This document shows, in pieces, positions 37,402 to 47,411 of a stretch of DNA of 64,000 nt. The DNA is taken from assembly GCF_019093865.1 (NCBI RefSeq), contig NZ_JABJXD010000001.1, positions 124,001-188,000 on the forward strand, given 5' to 3'. How positions within the stretch are numbered: position 1 is the stretch's first letter; each line of letters starts with the position of its first letter. A program made the translations under genes and the position numbers. Origin of the DNA: Lentibacillus saliphilus. Its GTDB lineage: Bacteria > Bacillota > Bacilli > Bacillales > Amphibacillaceae. Under the pieces are notes generated by a model, which worked only from the letters and a program-made list of their open reading frames with translations, did no database searches and had not been told where the DNA came from.

Positions 37402-38671
37402 CGTGACCACCACCTTTACGTGTCAACAAGTATACAGTGTCTAGCTCCACCTGCTTTGCAACTCGAGCGACTGCTGATTTTTCGACAGCTTTAATCCTGT
37501 CAATTAACGCTTTTGGATCAAGTTTTGTGTGAGCTAACACTTGCTGATAAAGCATTTCAATTAAGCCCTTAGGATGATCCATCGTCTCCATAAGCTGATT
37601 TACGATCAATTCCTTCGTTTCTTCTAGTTCGCGCTCCGTAAAATCGCCCTGTTTCATTGCTTCAAGCTGCTCGGATATGATCGTTTTGGCAGCGTTATAA
37701 TCCTCTGGTGCAATGCCACAAAAGACGAGTAAAAGCCCTTTATGACTTTCAATTCTTGAAGCTGCATAATAGGCCAAGCTGTTTTTTTCGCGCACATTCA
37801 CAAACAACTTAGAGCTGGGGAAGCCTCCAAAAAGACCATTGAACACATGTAATGCACCATAATCATCATCACTGTATGTACAATAAGTCCGGTACCCGAT
37901 ATGAAGCTTTGCTTGCTGAACAGCCTGCTCGTCAATAACGGTATTAGGTGCACTGACAGTGTGTGAAGGCTCTGACGCTTTTTCTGTTCGTTCGAGCTTG
38001 TGACGACGCTGAAATGAGGAAAAGAGTTGATCTTGAACATCAGCTTTTTCCACATCACCTAGCACATACACATCAATATCGTCTTCAGTTAGCATCTGTT
38101 GATAGTATTCGTAAAGTGTATCAGATTGTATCGCTCCTAAATCATCTTCATATCCGTGTGCATGCAGATGATAGGGCTCTTCCTTGCACATTTCATCTAT
38201 TAAGCGCATGTTAGCATATGCCATTTTATCATCATAAATAGACAGCAGCTTTTTACGTAACGTTTCTTTTTCCCGTTGAATGATGTCTGATTTAAAACCA
38301 TTTACAGTTACATTCGGGTTGAATAAAACATCACTCGATAATTGTATTGCTTCTTCTAATATCGACGATTCGTCTGAAATGTATTTTTGGTTTGCGGTAT
38401 CAAGACGTAATGTAATGATATGGTTATCGCCTTTTTTTGAACCATCAAGCGATAAGCGTGCACCATATAAATGATCGAGCTTAAGCTGTAGGTCCCGTCG
38501 TGTCGGATATTTAGCTGGACCTTGTCTTAACACATATGGAAGCAGCGCTCTTTTTGTAATTGTTTCACGCGTAAGGTCTCCTCTTATTTTCACAACAATT
38601 GTAATGGTTTTAAATGCTTTATTGGGCACGATATGAAAGCGAATATTTTGGTGCTCGAATATGGTTTCCAT
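37394..38671 (-). CDS. ymfF: M16-like protein YfmF/YmfF, degenerate active site
   Basis: 425 residues with the two-domain M16 fold. Where ymfH has HFLEH this protein has LLPYVLRQG, so the zinc ligands are missing and it should be the non-catalytic half of a heterodimer, like alpha/beta pairs of processing peptidases. Family members are annotated as EF-P 5-aminopentanol modification-associated. ATG with GGAGGG. First gene of the ymfF-ymfH-ymfI-ymfJ run. Confidence 0.88.
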   Translation of the reverse strand: METIFEHQNIRFHIVPNKAFKTITIVVKIRGDLTRETITKRALLPYVLRQGPAKYPTRRDLQLKLDHLYGARLSLDGSKKGDNHIITLRLDTANQKYISDESSILEEAIQLSSDVLFNPNVTVNGFKSDIIQREKETLRKKLLSIYDDKMAYANMRLIDEMCKEEPYHLHAHGYEDDLGAIQSDTLYEYYQQMLTEDDIDVYVLGDVEKADVQDQLFSSFQRRHKLERTEKASEPSHTVSAPNTVIDEQAVQQAKLHIGYRTYCTYSDDDYGALHVFNGLFGGFPSSKLFVNVREKNSLAYYAASRIESHKGLLLVFCGIAPEDYNAAKTIISEQLEAMKQGDFTERELEETKELIVNQLMETMDHPKGLIEMLYQQVLAHTKLDPKALIDRIKAVEKSAVARVAKQVELDTVYLLTRKGGGHGE

Positions 38672-38753
38672 CTATCATCCCTCCAACTTGTCTATATTGT
38701 GTACACCTCGGAGTTATTTAATCACAGAAAGTAACTGAGAATGGATTCGCATG

Positions 38754-41063
38754 TTAAGATGTTTTTTCTTCTGATGCGGTAGAAACAAGGACAGTTCGTG
38801 GTTTGCTGCCTTCATACGGTCCAACGATACCTCTATCTTCCATTGCATCAATAAGTCGGGCAGCACGTGTGTAGCCAATGCGAAATCTCCTTTGAAGCAT
38901 GGACACGCTCGCAGTTCCCATTTCGATCACTAATTGAACAGCATCATCATATAAATCATCATCAACTTGTTCCACAGCTTCATTTGTTTCTTCAGGAATC
39001 ATATCTTCCTGATAAGACGCTTTTTGTTGTTCAATACAATGATCAACAACTCGTTCTACTTCTTCATCTGACAAAAATGCGCCTTGTACGCGAATCGGTT
39101 TAGATGCACCTACAGGCATAAACAGCATGTCCCCTCTGCCAAGGAGTTTTTCTGCACCCCCTGAATCAAGTATTGTTCGGCTATCAGTTTGTGAAGACAC
39201 ACTAAAGGCAATTCTTGATGGGATATTTGCTTTAATAATACCTGTGATAACATCTACTGATGGTCGTTGCGTCGCAATGATCAAATGAATTCCAGCAGCT
39301 CGAGCCATTTGAGCAAGTCGAGTGATCGCATCTTCTACATCATTGGAAGCGACCATCATCAAATCAGCGAGTTCATCAACTAAAACGACGATATAAGGTA
39401 ATAAAGGCTGTTGATCTTCAGGCGCTGTCGTTTGGTTATAACGGCGCACATACTCATTGTAGCCTTCAATATTTCGTGTGCCTGTATCCGAGAACAAGTC
39501 ATATCGTCTTTCCATTTCCGCTACAACTTTCTTTAATGCGCGTGACGCTTTTTTCGGATCAGTCACGACTGGTGCCAACAAATGTGGGATGCCATTGTAT
39601 ACATTCAATTCGACCTTTTTTGGATCAATCATCATCATCTTCACTTCGTGTGGCTTTGCTCGCATTAAAATTGTTGTAATAATACCATTCACACAAACAC
39701 TTTTACCGCTGCCTGTTGCACCTGCGATTAATAGATGTGGCATTTTGTTCAGTTCAGCAATAATCGAATCCCCTGATATGTCGCGGCCTAGTGCAAAAAT
39801 TAACTTCCCTGCTTGTTTTGGGGTAACAGTTTCAATAACCTCTCGCAAAGAGACCATTGCAACTTCTTGATTTGGTACTTCAATTCCAACAGCTGATTTA
39901 CCTGGAATTGGTGCTTCAATTCTTAAATCTCTTGCTGCTAATGCTAATGCCAAATCATCGTGCAGACCGACAATTTTACTCACCTTGACACCAGCTTCTG
40001 GATAAACTTCATATTTCGTTACGGCAGGCCCAACATGAACTTTACTCACTTTCGCCTTTACGCCAAAACTATGGAATGTCCGTTCAAGCTTACGAACAAC
40101 AGCTTGAATATGCGTTTTTTCCTGCTGTTGTGACCCTTGTTCACCCTCAATTAATAAATGCATTGGTGGCAAAGTATAATCATGGTTTTCTGTTTCAGCC
40201 ATTGGTAATGTTTGTCCTAATGCCATATCATCTTCGGCAGTATCGGTAGTATTGTTTTGACTTTTACGTGTTTCCTTCTCATGCTCTTTCATATTGCTTT
40301 CTGTGGAATTAGGATTTGAATAAGCAACATCAGTGAAATCTTGAATGATGGGTTCTGACGAATGTTCAGTCGTCTCTGGAGACACTTCTTCCTCATAAGT
40401 CATTTCTTGATGTGCTTCTTTTTGCGCTAAGCGTTTTTCTCGTGACGCTTTAATTTGATTAAGCATGCCACTGATCGTCATTTTTAGTTTTCCAATTAGT
40501 TTTTTAAAGAAATCACCTAGAGAAAATTCCGTTAGAAAAATAATGCCGACTATTATGGTGAAGACTGATACAATTTTCGCCCCTACAAACGAAAACAAAT
40601 AGTAGCAAAAAGCGAAAAGAAGGGCACCGATCATGCCGCCGCCTGTTTGAGCACTTGTTCCCTCTCCTTGAACAAATGCTATGAAGTGTTGCCATGTCGC
40701 ATTAATAATAGACGTATCTTCTGAAACCATTATTAAACGTTCAAAGGTTTGAATATGCGTGAATAATAGAATTCCGAGAAAAATGATATAAAAGCCGATC
40801 ATTCTCTTATGCTTAAAATCTGGATAACGTCTTTTTACAAGTAACGAAATTCCTAGTATTAATAAGATAATGGATGCGACAAAATACCAGATTCCTAGAA
40901 AGAACCTAAATATGTATTCAAGACCTCCAGGGATGACCCCGTCACTGATCGCTCTCGCACCACTTCCAAAAATAGCCAAAAATATAAATAATAAGCCTAA
41001 TAGTTCAAATTTAACTTGTTTCTTCAGTCTGCTGCTTTTTTTCTTCCGGCGTTTTTTTGCCAT
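38754..41063 (-). CDS. spoIIIE: DNA translocase FtsK/SpoIIIE
   Basis: Pumps chromosomal DNA through the division or sporulation septum. 769 residues: a basic N-terminus ([13 protein letters not shown]), four membrane helices (~25-180), an acidic linker (~225-310), then the motor with Walker [13 protein letters not shown], Walker [14 protein letters not shown], and a C-terminal gamma winged helix ([22 protein letters not shown]) that reads SRS/KOPS-type sites. ATG 41063 after GAGGTG. Repeat copy 2 ends 41 bp upstream of the start, so its native promoter is displaced or lies inside the repeat. Confidence 0.95.
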   Translation of the reverse strand: MAKKRRKKKSSRLKKQVKFELLGLLFIFLAIFGSGARAISDGVIPGGLEYIFRFFLGIWYFVASIILLILGISLLVKRRYPDFKHKRMIGFYIIFLGILLFTHIQTFERLIMVSEDTSIINATWQHFIAFVQGEGTSAQTGGGMIGALLFAFCYYLFSFVGAKIVSVFTIIVGIIFLTEFSLGDFFKKLIGKLKMTISGMLNQIKASREKRLAQKEAHQEMTYEEEVSPETTEHSSEPIIQDFTDVAYSNPNSTESNMKEHEKETRKSQNNTTDTAEDDMALGQTLPMAETENHDYTLPPMHLLIEGEQGSQQQEKTHIQAVVRKLERTFHSFGVKAKVSKVHVGPAVTKYEVYPEAGVKVSKIVGLHDDLALALAARDLRIEAPIPGKSAVGIEVPNQEVAMVSLREVIETVTPKQAGKLIFALGRDISGDSIIAELNKMPHLLIAGATGSGKSVCVNGIITTILMRAKPHEVKMMMIDPKKVELNVYNGIPHLLAPVVTDPKKASRALKKVVAEMERRYDLFSDTGTRNIEGYNEYVRRYNQTTAPEDQQPLLPYIVVLVDELADLMMVASNDVEDAITRLAQMARAAGIHLIIATQRPSVDVITGIIKANIPSRIAFSVSSQTDSRTILDSGGAEKLLGRGDMLFMPVGASKPIRVQGAFLSDEEVERVVDHCIEQQKASYQEDMIPEETNEAVEQVDDDLYDDAVQLVIEMGTASVSMLQRRFRIGYTRAARLIDAMEDRGIVGPYEGSKPRTVLVSTASEEKTS

Positions 41064-41104
41064 TTCCATCACCTCTTATCTGTTAGCCGACCTTCATTGC
41101 AAAG

Positions 41105-41352
41105 AAAGAGGCTGAGACAAAAGTCTTTTACCCAAATGAAATCCAAATAATACGGCCGCTCCGAAAATACACTTCGCGACCGACAAACATGATGTTTAAG
41201 TGTCGGCGTTGGTCACAGGACGTGACCGAACTTAGGCGACCGTGGGCGGCTGTTGAGCCTCGCTCCCACTGGAGTCTACGTGTATTTCCGGAGCTAGTGT
41301 TGAGCATTATTCGTCTTTTGGATTAACCTTTTTGTTATGTCCCAGTCTCTTT
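41105..41352 (-). repeat. dispersed structured repeat, copy 2
   Basis: 248 bp, homologous to copy 1 (24226-24479) in the opposite orientation. The ends form imperfect inverted repeats (AAAGAGGCTGAGACAAAA at one end, AAAGAGACTGGGACATAA read from the other). The outer stem is 41158-41172 with 41280-41294. Inner hairpins are GGTCAC-N5-GTGACC (41211-41227), AAACA-N3-TGTTT inside CGACA/TGTCG (41180-41204) and GGCT-N4-AGCC (41248-41259). Loop and stem bases differ from copy 1 but pairing is kept. Confidence 0.85.
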
Positions 41353-41428
41353 AAATGTTAGCCCAATTAATTCCATTATATCATATATTGGGTAGGATTG
41401 ATGTCTTAATTAAGGTACGTAACAACGG

Positions 41429-41464
41429 ATAACAGCTTATTGTTGCTAAATCTTGAGCTGTTAT
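41429..41464 (-). terminator. possible terminator downstream of ylzJ
   Basis: ATAACAGCT and AGCTGTTAT arms (9 bp) around an 18-nt loop, with no clear T tract. Placement fits the end of the tepA-ylzJ transcript, but the evidence is weak. Confidence 0.4.
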
Positions 41465-41483
41465 ATTATCTTGTAATTTCATA

Positions 41484-41690
41484 TCATTTGATAATGGTTC
41501 CAGGTTGAAAATCACCATTTAAAAAATCATTTGGATCGGTTGATAAAAGCTGTAGCATTTCATAGCTACCATCCCCTTTTTGTTCTACAAAGCACATCTT
41601 TCCTTGATGGGTCATACACTGTCTTTTTACAAGTGTTTGTTCATCAGTTGGGAAAATATCTGTTTCTGATAAGGGTGTATAAAGAATCAT
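41484..41690 (-). CDS. ylzJ: YlzJ-like small protein
   Basis: 68 residues, beginning [14 protein letters not shown] and ending [14 protein letters not shown]. Function is unknown. The start codon overlaps the tepA stop by 4 bp (ATGA), the usual arrangement in Bacillus. Confidence 0.88.
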   Translation of the reverse strand: MILYTPLSETDIFPTDEQTLVKRQCMTHQGKMCFVEQKGDGSYEMLQLLSTDPNDFLNGDFQPGTIIK

Positions 41691-42421
41691 TGAATCACCC
41701 CTTCTCCCTGACCACCCGTTTGACTAATGAGTTCATTTACTTTTTGCATGGCCTCTTTCACGCCTCCGATACCATCGATAAGACCATATTCGACAGCATC
41801 TTTACCAACAACATTCGTCCCTATGTCTCTCGTCAAATTCCCTTTGGCAAACATTAATTCCTTAAATTTATCTTCTTTAATGTGAGAATGACTCACGACA
41901 AAATCGATCACACGGTCTTGCATCTTATCAAGATATTCAAAGGTTTGAGGCACACCAATGACTAATCCGGTCAATCGGATCGGGTGAATCGTCATCGTCG
42001 CTGTCGGTGCAATATAGCTATAATCTGATGCAACAGCGATCGGTACCCCAATAGAGTGCCCGCCCCCGAGCACGATCGATACAGTTGGCTTTGATATTGA
42101 CGCAATCATTTCTGATAGTGCAAGTCCCGCTTCAACATCACCACCAACTGTATTGAGTAAGATAATCAGCCCTTCGATTTTGGGATTTTGCTCAATTGCG
42201 ATGAGCTGGGGTAATAAATGCTCGTATTTTGTTGTCTTATTTTGTGGCGGCAATTGAACATGACCTTCAACCTGGCCAATTATCGATAACACGTGAATAT
42301 TAGAATCAGGTGCTTGTGCAACATTTGCTTGACCGAGTTGCTGAATTTTTTGTACAAGAGACGAACCACCTTGTTGTGTGTCTTGTTTATCATCGTTTTT
42401 GTTTGGTGTATCATTCGTCAT
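41687..42421 (-). CDS. tepA: ClpP-class translocation-enhancing protease TepA (YmfB)
   Basis: 244 residues of the ClpP/crotonase fold: nucleophile Ser in [11 protein letters not shown], catalytic His in TMTIHPIRL, and a Gln/Asp/Asn/Gly-rich N-terminal tail (~1-30). In B. subtilis it is reported to help degrade signal peptides or spore small acid-soluble proteins. ATG with TGGAGGT. The B. subtilis neighbour rnjB, between dapA and tepA, is missing here. Confidence 0.9.
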   Translation of the reverse strand: MTNDTPNKNDDKQDTQQGGSSLVQKIQQLGQANVAQAPDSNIHVLSIIGQVEGHVQLPPQNKTTKYEHLLPQLIAIEQNPKIEGLIILLNTVGGDVEAGLALSEMIASISKPTVSIVLGGGHSIGVPIAVASDYSYIAPTATMTIHPIRLTGLVIGVPQTFEYLDKMQDRVIDFVVSHSHIKEDKFKELMFAKGNLTRDIGTNVVGKDAVEYGLIDGIGGVKEAMQKVNELISQTGGQGEGVIQ

Positions 42422-42501
42422 ATAGACATAACCTCCAGTAGAGAGCTTTTAAGCGTTAGTATAAACAAAAACAGATCAGTCAATACACGGGATACACTAC
42501 A

Positions 42502-42540
42502 GCAAAAAACAAGCGATTGAACAAACCGCTTGTTTTTTGC
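42502..42540 (-). terminator. terminator downstream of dapA
   Basis: GCAAAAAACAAGCG and CGCTTGTTTTTTGC arms around an 11-nt loop; the stem supplies the U tract in either direction. Confidence 0.93.
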
Positions 42541-42581
42541 TTACATAATTTGATCATAACCATTTGGATGATCCTGAGCTA

Positions 42582-43466
42582 TCAATAATTTACCTTGGTC
42601 ACACTTTCGTACAATTCCGTTAAATCATTTGCTTGTTGTTGTGAAAGATCTTTTAGCGGCAAGCGAACACTTCCTGTTTCAATACCAATATACTGTAATG
42701 CAGCTTTAACCGGCGCGGGTGAAGGTTGAGCGAACAGCGCCTCCATTAGGGGTAGGCTGTTATGATGCAGTTTAGCTGCTTTTTCAACTTGACCTGCCTC
42801 ATACCCCTGTATCATCGCTTTCATCTGGCGCCCTATAATGTGAGACGCGACAGAAACAACACCATGTGCACCAAGCGATTGCATCGGCAACGTCATGCTA
42901 TCCTCTCCACAATATACAAGAAAATCGTCAGACGTATGTGTGATCACTTTGGAAAGGCTCGTCAAATCATGATCAGCTTGTTTTAACGCTACAATATTAC
43001 GGATACGACTCAAATCAATAATCGTATCGGGCTCAAGCTGAATAGCTGAACGTCCCGGTATATTGTAAAGCATTATCGGTAAGGATGTCTGTTCAGCGAT
43101 TTTAGAGAAATGGCTATAAAGCCCTTCTTGACACGGCTTGTTATAATATGGCGTAACGAGCATAACACCATCGACGTCACATGCTTCAGCCTGTTTCGTT
43201 AATTGTATAGACTTCGCAGTATCATTAGAACCGGTCGCCGCAATAACAGGAACGCGCTTTCTTACCAATTGCACCACTTGCTCAAATAACGTCAGTTTTT
43301 CTGAAGTGGTCAATGTTGCTGATTCACCTGTTGTTCCTGCAACGACCAAACCATCTGATCCAGTTGCAATTAAGTGTTCGATTAATTGTGCTGTATGCTC
43401 AAAGCTTAATTCGCCATGCTCGTTAAACGGCGTGACCATCGCTGTTAATAGTTTTGTGTGTTCCAT
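42582..43466 (-). CDS. dapA: 4-hydroxy-tetrahydrodipicolinate synthase
   Basis: Condenses aspartate semialdehyde and pyruvate, leading to diaminopimelate for the wall, lysine, and spore dipicolinate. 294 residues of the TIM-barrel family: GTTGESATLT, the catalytic Tyr in LYNIPGR, and Schiff-base Lys in IVALKQAD. ATG 43466 is 6 nt after AGAGGAG. Last gene of the spoVFA-spoVFB-asd-dapG-dapA operon, with a strong terminator after it. Confidence 0.96.
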   Translation of the reverse strand: MEHTKLLTAMVTPFNEHGELSFEHTAQLIEHLIATGSDGLVVAGTTGESATLTTSEKLTLFEQVVQLVRKRVPVIAATGSNDTAKSIQLTKQAEACDVDGVMLVTPYYNKPCQEGLYSHFSKIAEQTSLPIMLYNIPGRSAIQLEPDTIIDLSRIRNIVALKQADHDLTSLSKVITHTSDDFLVYCGEDSMTLPMQSLGAHGVVSVASHIIGRQMKAMIQGYEAGQVEKAAKLHHNSLPLMEALFAQPSPAPVKAALQYIGIETGSVRLPLKDLSQQQANDLTELYESVTKVNY

Positions 43467-43490
43467 AGGCATCTCCTCTCTTAAATGAAT

Positions 43491-44723
43491 TTAAACGGTC
43501 TTGAGAACTGAAGATCCAAGGTCGAATGCTTCATGAAGTGCATTAACTGCCACCGGTAATTCTGAACCAGCTACGAGAACCCATATCGTTGTATGGCTGT
43601 CAGCTGACTGCAAAATACGGACGCCTTTATCTGTCAATGCCTCAATCATTTTTGAAGCAATACCAGGCATTCCACTCATCCCGGCTCCAACGACCGATAC
43701 TTTAGCACATTCTCTATGAACAGTCGCAGCAAACCCCAATGTGTTTAATTGTGCTAACGCGCGATCCGCCAGTACGTCAGGGACTGTATAAACCACCTCT
43801 GTCGTAGAAATATTAATAAAATCAACCGATATCCCTGCTGATGCCATTGCTTTAAAGACTTCTGATTGAGATTGCCTTGACGTGTCTTTTGTATTGACTT
43901 TAATTTGCGTTAATCCCTGCATATGTGCAATTCCAGTAACAGGACGATCAAATGAGCCATCTGTCTTTGTTTTTGAGCGACGATGGGACACACGTGTACC
44001 TGATGCTTTAGAGTAAGTTGACGTAATGCGCATCGGAATATTAGCCTGCATCGCCAGCTCCACCGCCCGCGGATGAACTACAGAAGCCCCTTGGTATGCC
44101 ATATGACACAATTCGATATACGTCGTATGATGGAGCGGTTGGGCAGAAGTAACCATTCGAGGGTCAGCCGTCATAATGCCATTCACATCTGTGAAAATAT
44201 CGATACGTTCTGCTTTTAACGCACTTGCTAATGCAGCGGCTGTTGTGTCACTTCCTCCTCGTCCGATCGTCGTCGTGTCTCCCAGTTCTGTTATCCCTTG
44301 AAATCCAGCCACTACAACGACATCATTTGCATGTAATTCCTTTAAGATTCTGTTTGGTCTAACGTCTTTTATTTTTGCTCTCGTAAAATCATCTGATGTT
44401 AATAAGCCTCCCTGACCACCTGTAAGCGCAACTGCAGAAATATGTTGTGCTCTGATTTCATTTGCCAATATGACAGCTGAAATTGTTTCACCACAAGACA
44501 TGAGTAAATCCTTTTCCCTAGGTGAGCTACATGAATTAGGCAGATCAAGTAAACTCAATAATGTATCCGTCGCATATGGCTCTGGGAATCGCCCCATGGC
44601 AGAAACAACAACAACAGGTTGAAAGCCATTTTCTATTGCTTCTTTAATATGATTGATGACATAATTACGATTGTTTCGGGTGCTAACAGATGTGCCCCCA
44701 AATTTTTGTACGATGATTGGCAT
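43491..44723 (-). CDS. dapG: aspartokinase I (DapG)
   Basis: Phosphorylates aspartate, first step of the pathway. 410 residues: kinase signature VQKFGGTSVS, GRGGSDTTAAAL, and two C-terminal ACT domains (from about residue 270). By operon context it corresponds to the diaminopimelate-controlled isozyme; no internal beta-subunit start was looked for in detail. ATG with GAGGTG. Confidence 0.95.
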   Translation of the reverse strand: MPIIVQKFGGTSVSTRNNRNYVINHIKEAIENGFQPVVVVSAMGRFPEPYATDTLLSLLDLPNSCSSPREKDLLMSCGETISAVILANEIRAQHISAVALTGGQGGLLTSDDFTRAKIKDVRPNRILKELHANDVVVVAGFQGITELGDTTTIGRGGSDTTAAALASALKAERIDIFTDVNGIMTADPRMVTSAQPLHHTTYIELCHMAYQGASVVHPRAVELAMQANIPMRITSTYSKASGTRVSHRRSKTKTDGSFDRPVTGIAHMQGLTQIKVNTKDTSRQSQSEVFKAMASAGISVDFINISTTEVVYTVPDVLADRALAQLNTLGFAATVHRECAKVSVVGAGMSGMPGIASKMIEALTDKGVRILQSADSHTTIWVLVAGSELPVAVNALHEAFDLGSSVLKTV

Positions 44724-44738
44724 TCCATCACCTCTAAT

Positions 44739-45779
44739 TTATATCCAGCTTTTGCTAACGAGGGATTCTGCGATCTGTACCGAATTGAGTGCGGCACCTT
44801 TCCGAAGATTATCACTTACAATCCACATATGAAAGCCGTTGTTATGGTCAAAATCCTTTCTAATTCGTCCAACAAAAACGTCATCTTTTTGCGCAGCACT
44901 TAACGGTGTCGGATATACATTTGAATTAGGATCATCCTCAATTACAATCCCTTTTCCTTCCCTCATGACATGCTTAATATCGCCTACAGAAATATTATCG
45001 CTGTCAATTTCAATATATACACTTTCAGCATGTGATGTGACGACAGGTACCCGGACACAGGTTGCAGCTACCGCTAATTGAGGCATTCTCAGCAATTTTT
45101 TAGTTTCATTAATCATTTTTAATTCTTCAAAGGTATAACCACCTTCACGAAAAACATCTATTTGTGGTATCACGTTAAATGCGATATTCTTTTGATTTAA
45201 TGGTTCATCGAGGGGTGACTTTTGAGAAGTAGATAAACCAACCTCTAGATAATCTTGAACCGATGTCTCTAATTCAAAGACTGCTTTTGAACCTGCACCT
45301 GATACAGATTGATAGGTTGAGACAATGACCCGCTTCAAGCCAAATGCATCACTAATCGGCTTTAAGGCGGCGACCATTTGAATCGTTGAGCAATTCGGGT
45401 TTGCAATAATGCCTTGATGACGACATAATTCATCCTCATTAACCTCTGGTACAACGAGAGGAACATCCGGATGCAGCCGATATACACTCGTATTATCAAT
45501 TACAACCGCACCTTCTTGAACCGCTTGTGGTACGAATGCTTTGGAAACGGTACCTCCCGCTGAAAAAAACACAAGATCAATGTTGTTGAATGCACCTTGA
45601 GACACAGTGTCCAATGAAATGGACGCGCCTTTAAACGGTATTTTAGTTCCTCGAGACCGCTCTGAAGCAAACAGTCGCAATTCATCAATGGGAAAAGCTC
45701 TCTGTTCAAGAATGTCAATGATGGTCCGACCAACCGCCCCTGTTGCACCAACAACTGCTACGTTATAGCCTTTATTCAT
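44739..45779 (-). CDS. asd: aspartate-semialdehyde dehydrogenase
   Basis: Reduces aspartyl phosphate to the semialdehyde with NADPH. 346 residues: GATGAVGRTI at the N-terminus, active-site Cys in NPNCSTIQM, and the conserved GAGSKAVFELE region. The start codon directly abuts the spoVFB stop, so translation is coupled. Confidence 0.97.
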   Translation of the reverse strand: MNKGYNVAVVGATGAVGRTIIDILEQRAFPIDELRLFASERSRGTKIPFKGASISLDTVSQGAFNNIDLVFFSAGGTVSKAFVPQAVQEGAVVIDNTSVYRLHPDVPLVVPEVNEDELCRHQGIIANPNCSTIQMVAALKPISDAFGLKRVIVSTYQSVSGAGSKAVFELETSVQDYLEVGLSTSQKSPLDEPLNQKNIAFNVIPQIDVFREGGYTFEELKMINETKKLLRMPQLAVAATCVRVPVVTSHAESVYIEIDSDNISVGDIKHVMREGKGIVIEDDPNSNVYPTPLSAAQKDDVFVGRIRKDFDHNNGFHMWIVSDNLRKGAALNSVQIAESLVSKSWI

Positions 45780-46388
45780 TTACGTTATATCCTTTTCTTG
45801 ATGATCGTGAGGGATAATGACAGGCTGAATCTGTTTGAAACCAAGTGCTGCTTCAATCGTGTCGGTTAATAAAGTCATATCAGAAACGAGCGAGTTTGGC
45901 TTTTTAAAAGGATCATCTTGCCCGTACGGTATGAAATATATGAGTTTGGTTGACATGAGCCGCATCAAATTAACACCATTCAAACCGAGCGCGTCATTTG
46001 TTGCAATGCCAAGCACAACAGGTTTGTGGTTACGCATCGTCGCTTTTGCGGCCATTAGGACAGGTGAGTCTGTAATTGCATTTGCTAGACGACTCATAGA
46101 ATTACCGGTTAAAGGGGCAATCACCATACAATCTAGTGGGTATGCAGGGCCGAGTGGTTCAGCTTCTGGTATTGTAGATATAACACGGCGTCCAGTTAAG
46201 GACTCTATTTTAAAAATATGATCTGCTGCCTTTCCAAATTTCGTATCGACGTGCTGGACATTATAAGTGACAATTGGTACAACCTCTGCCCCTTCTTCAA
46301 TCAGCTTTTCTATTTGTGGAAAAACATCACTATACGTGCAATGGGAGGCCGTCAATCCAAATCCAATCCGCTTTCCTTTTAAGGACAT
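45780..46388 (-). CDS. spoVFB: dipicolinate synthase subunit B
   Basis: 202 residues of the flavoprotein fold, starting MSLKGKRIGFGLTASHCTY and with the conserved GIATNDALGLNGVNLMRLM. Together with SpoVFA it makes dipicolinic acid in the mother cell late in sporulation; the product accumulates with calcium in the spore core. ATG after AAAGGAG. Between spoVFA and asd as in B. subtilis. Confidence 0.96.
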   Translation of the reverse strand: MSLKGKRIGFGLTASHCTYSDVFPQIEKLIEEGAEVVPIVTYNVQHVDTKFGKAADHIFKIESLTGRRVISTIPEAEPLGPAYPLDCMVIAPLTGNSMSRLANAITDSPVLMAAKATMRNHKPVVLGIATNDALGLNGVNLMRLMSTKLIYFIPYGQDDPFKKPNSLVSDMTLLTDTIEAALGFKQIQPVIIPHDHQEKDIT

Positions 46389-46406
46389 GATATTATGATT
46401 CTCCTT

Positions 46407-47276
46407 TCACTCATTTAAAATTTGTTTAATGACATCTGCCAAGATTTGCCCGGCTGTTTTAGGCGCAACAATTCCAGGCAAACTTTTTGCTAATATGGCT
46501 TTTATACCTCGTTGTTCAGCGTATTCAAAATCTGTCCCACCAGGTTGCGAGGCTAAATCAAAGATGAGGGCATGTGATGGCAAGCCTTGAATAACACCCT
46601 TTGTTATGACCTGAGATGGTATTGTATTAATGAGCAGGTCACACGTGTTCGTATGATCTTTCAATTCATTTAAAGGAATGGCTTTCAATCCCATTTCTGT
46701 AATTCGAGCTAAGTCTTTTATATGTCTAGCTGTCACTGAGACCTTTGCGCCGAGTGCGGAAAATTTATTTGCGACTGTATGCCCGACCCTTCCAAATCCA
46801 GCTACAATCACTCTTGAGCCATGAATAGTGTAATCCGTTTGTTCAATTGCCATCATAATGGCACCTTCTGCTGTCGGTATAGAATTATAAATGGCTACAT
46901 CATCACGATTAAGCAAAGGAATTAATTGTTTTTTTGCTGTTTTCGCCTGCTTCCGTAAGTACCCGTTAGCAATACCTGTGAAAATTAATGCCGTGTGCTT
47001 AAGTTGTCGAAACCAATCACTTGTCAGTTGTATGTCATCATCAGAAAATACCGGATTTACATATCCGTCGTCATCAGTTCCCGTAATTGGTAATATAATT
47101 GCATCGAGAGATCCAGGGTCAAGGTCAGAAAAATCGACCTGTTTTAATCCTGTAAAACCTTGCTCTAGCTTATCGTAGCCAACAAGATGGATGGTCGTAT
47201 CTGGAAGAAGCTTCAATTGTCTTATTAACTCCAAATATCGTCCATCACCACCGATTACTGCAATGCTTTTATTCAT
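46407..47276 (-). CDS. spoVFA: dipicolinate synthase subunit A
   Basis: 289 residues: an N-terminal DpaA domain (IAVIGGDGRYLELIRQL) and a Rossmann NAD(P)-binding domain with VAGFGRVGHTVA. It oxidises the dihydrodipicolinate-pathway intermediate to dipicolinate. ATG 47276 chosen; the GTG four codons upstream sits on the ribosome site, and the ATG between is out of frame. A good sigma-K promoter lies upstream. Confidence 0.96.
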   Translation of the reverse strand: MNKSIAVIGGDGRYLELIRQLKLLPDTTIHLVGYDKLEQGFTGLKQVDFSDLDPGSLDAIILPITGTDDDGYVNPVFSDDDIQLTSDWFRQLKHTALIFTGIANGYLRKQAKTAKKQLIPLLNRDDVAIYNSIPTAEGAIMMAIEQTDYTIHGSRVIVAGFGRVGHTVANKFSALGAKVSVTARHIKDLARITEMGLKAIPLNELKDHTNTCDLLINTIPSQVITKGVIQGLPSHALIFDLASQPGGTDFEYAEQRGIKAILAKSLPGIVAPKTAGQILADVIKQILNE

Positions 47277-47320
47277 ATGGTCATGCACCCTCCATCAATT
47301 GATGAATTATTCATTCTCTA

Positions 47321-47347
47321 TAGCGTATGTAGCGCTTTATTGTTGGT
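47321..47347 (-). promoter_or_regulatory. sigma-K promoter of the spoVF operon
   Basis: CACC at -35 (AC at 47346-47347), 16 nt, CATACGCTA at -10 (47321-47329): full match to the sigma-K form mACm / CATA-N3-TA. The B. subtilis spoVF operon is known to depend on sigma-K. Confidence 0.75.
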
Positions 47348-47356
47348 GCATAAATA

Positions 47357-47384
47357 AAAGAGGCTGACATGCATCAGCCTCTTT
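47357..47384 (-). terminator. terminator downstream of ymxH
   Basis: AAAGAGGCTGA-N6-TCAGCCTCTTTTATTT on the minus strand, 28 bp after the ymxH stop. Confidence 0.9.
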
Positions 47385-47411
47385 ACAATTCGCTCAAATA
47401 TGCGTTTGATT

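Larger units (their letters stand above)
41064..41483. other. intergenic region spoIIIE-ylzJ
   Basis: 420 bp without a gene: repeat copy 2 (41105-41352), then an AT-rich stretch with the inverted repeat at 41429-41464. No clean sigma-A promoter for spoIIIE was found. Confidence 0.75.
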
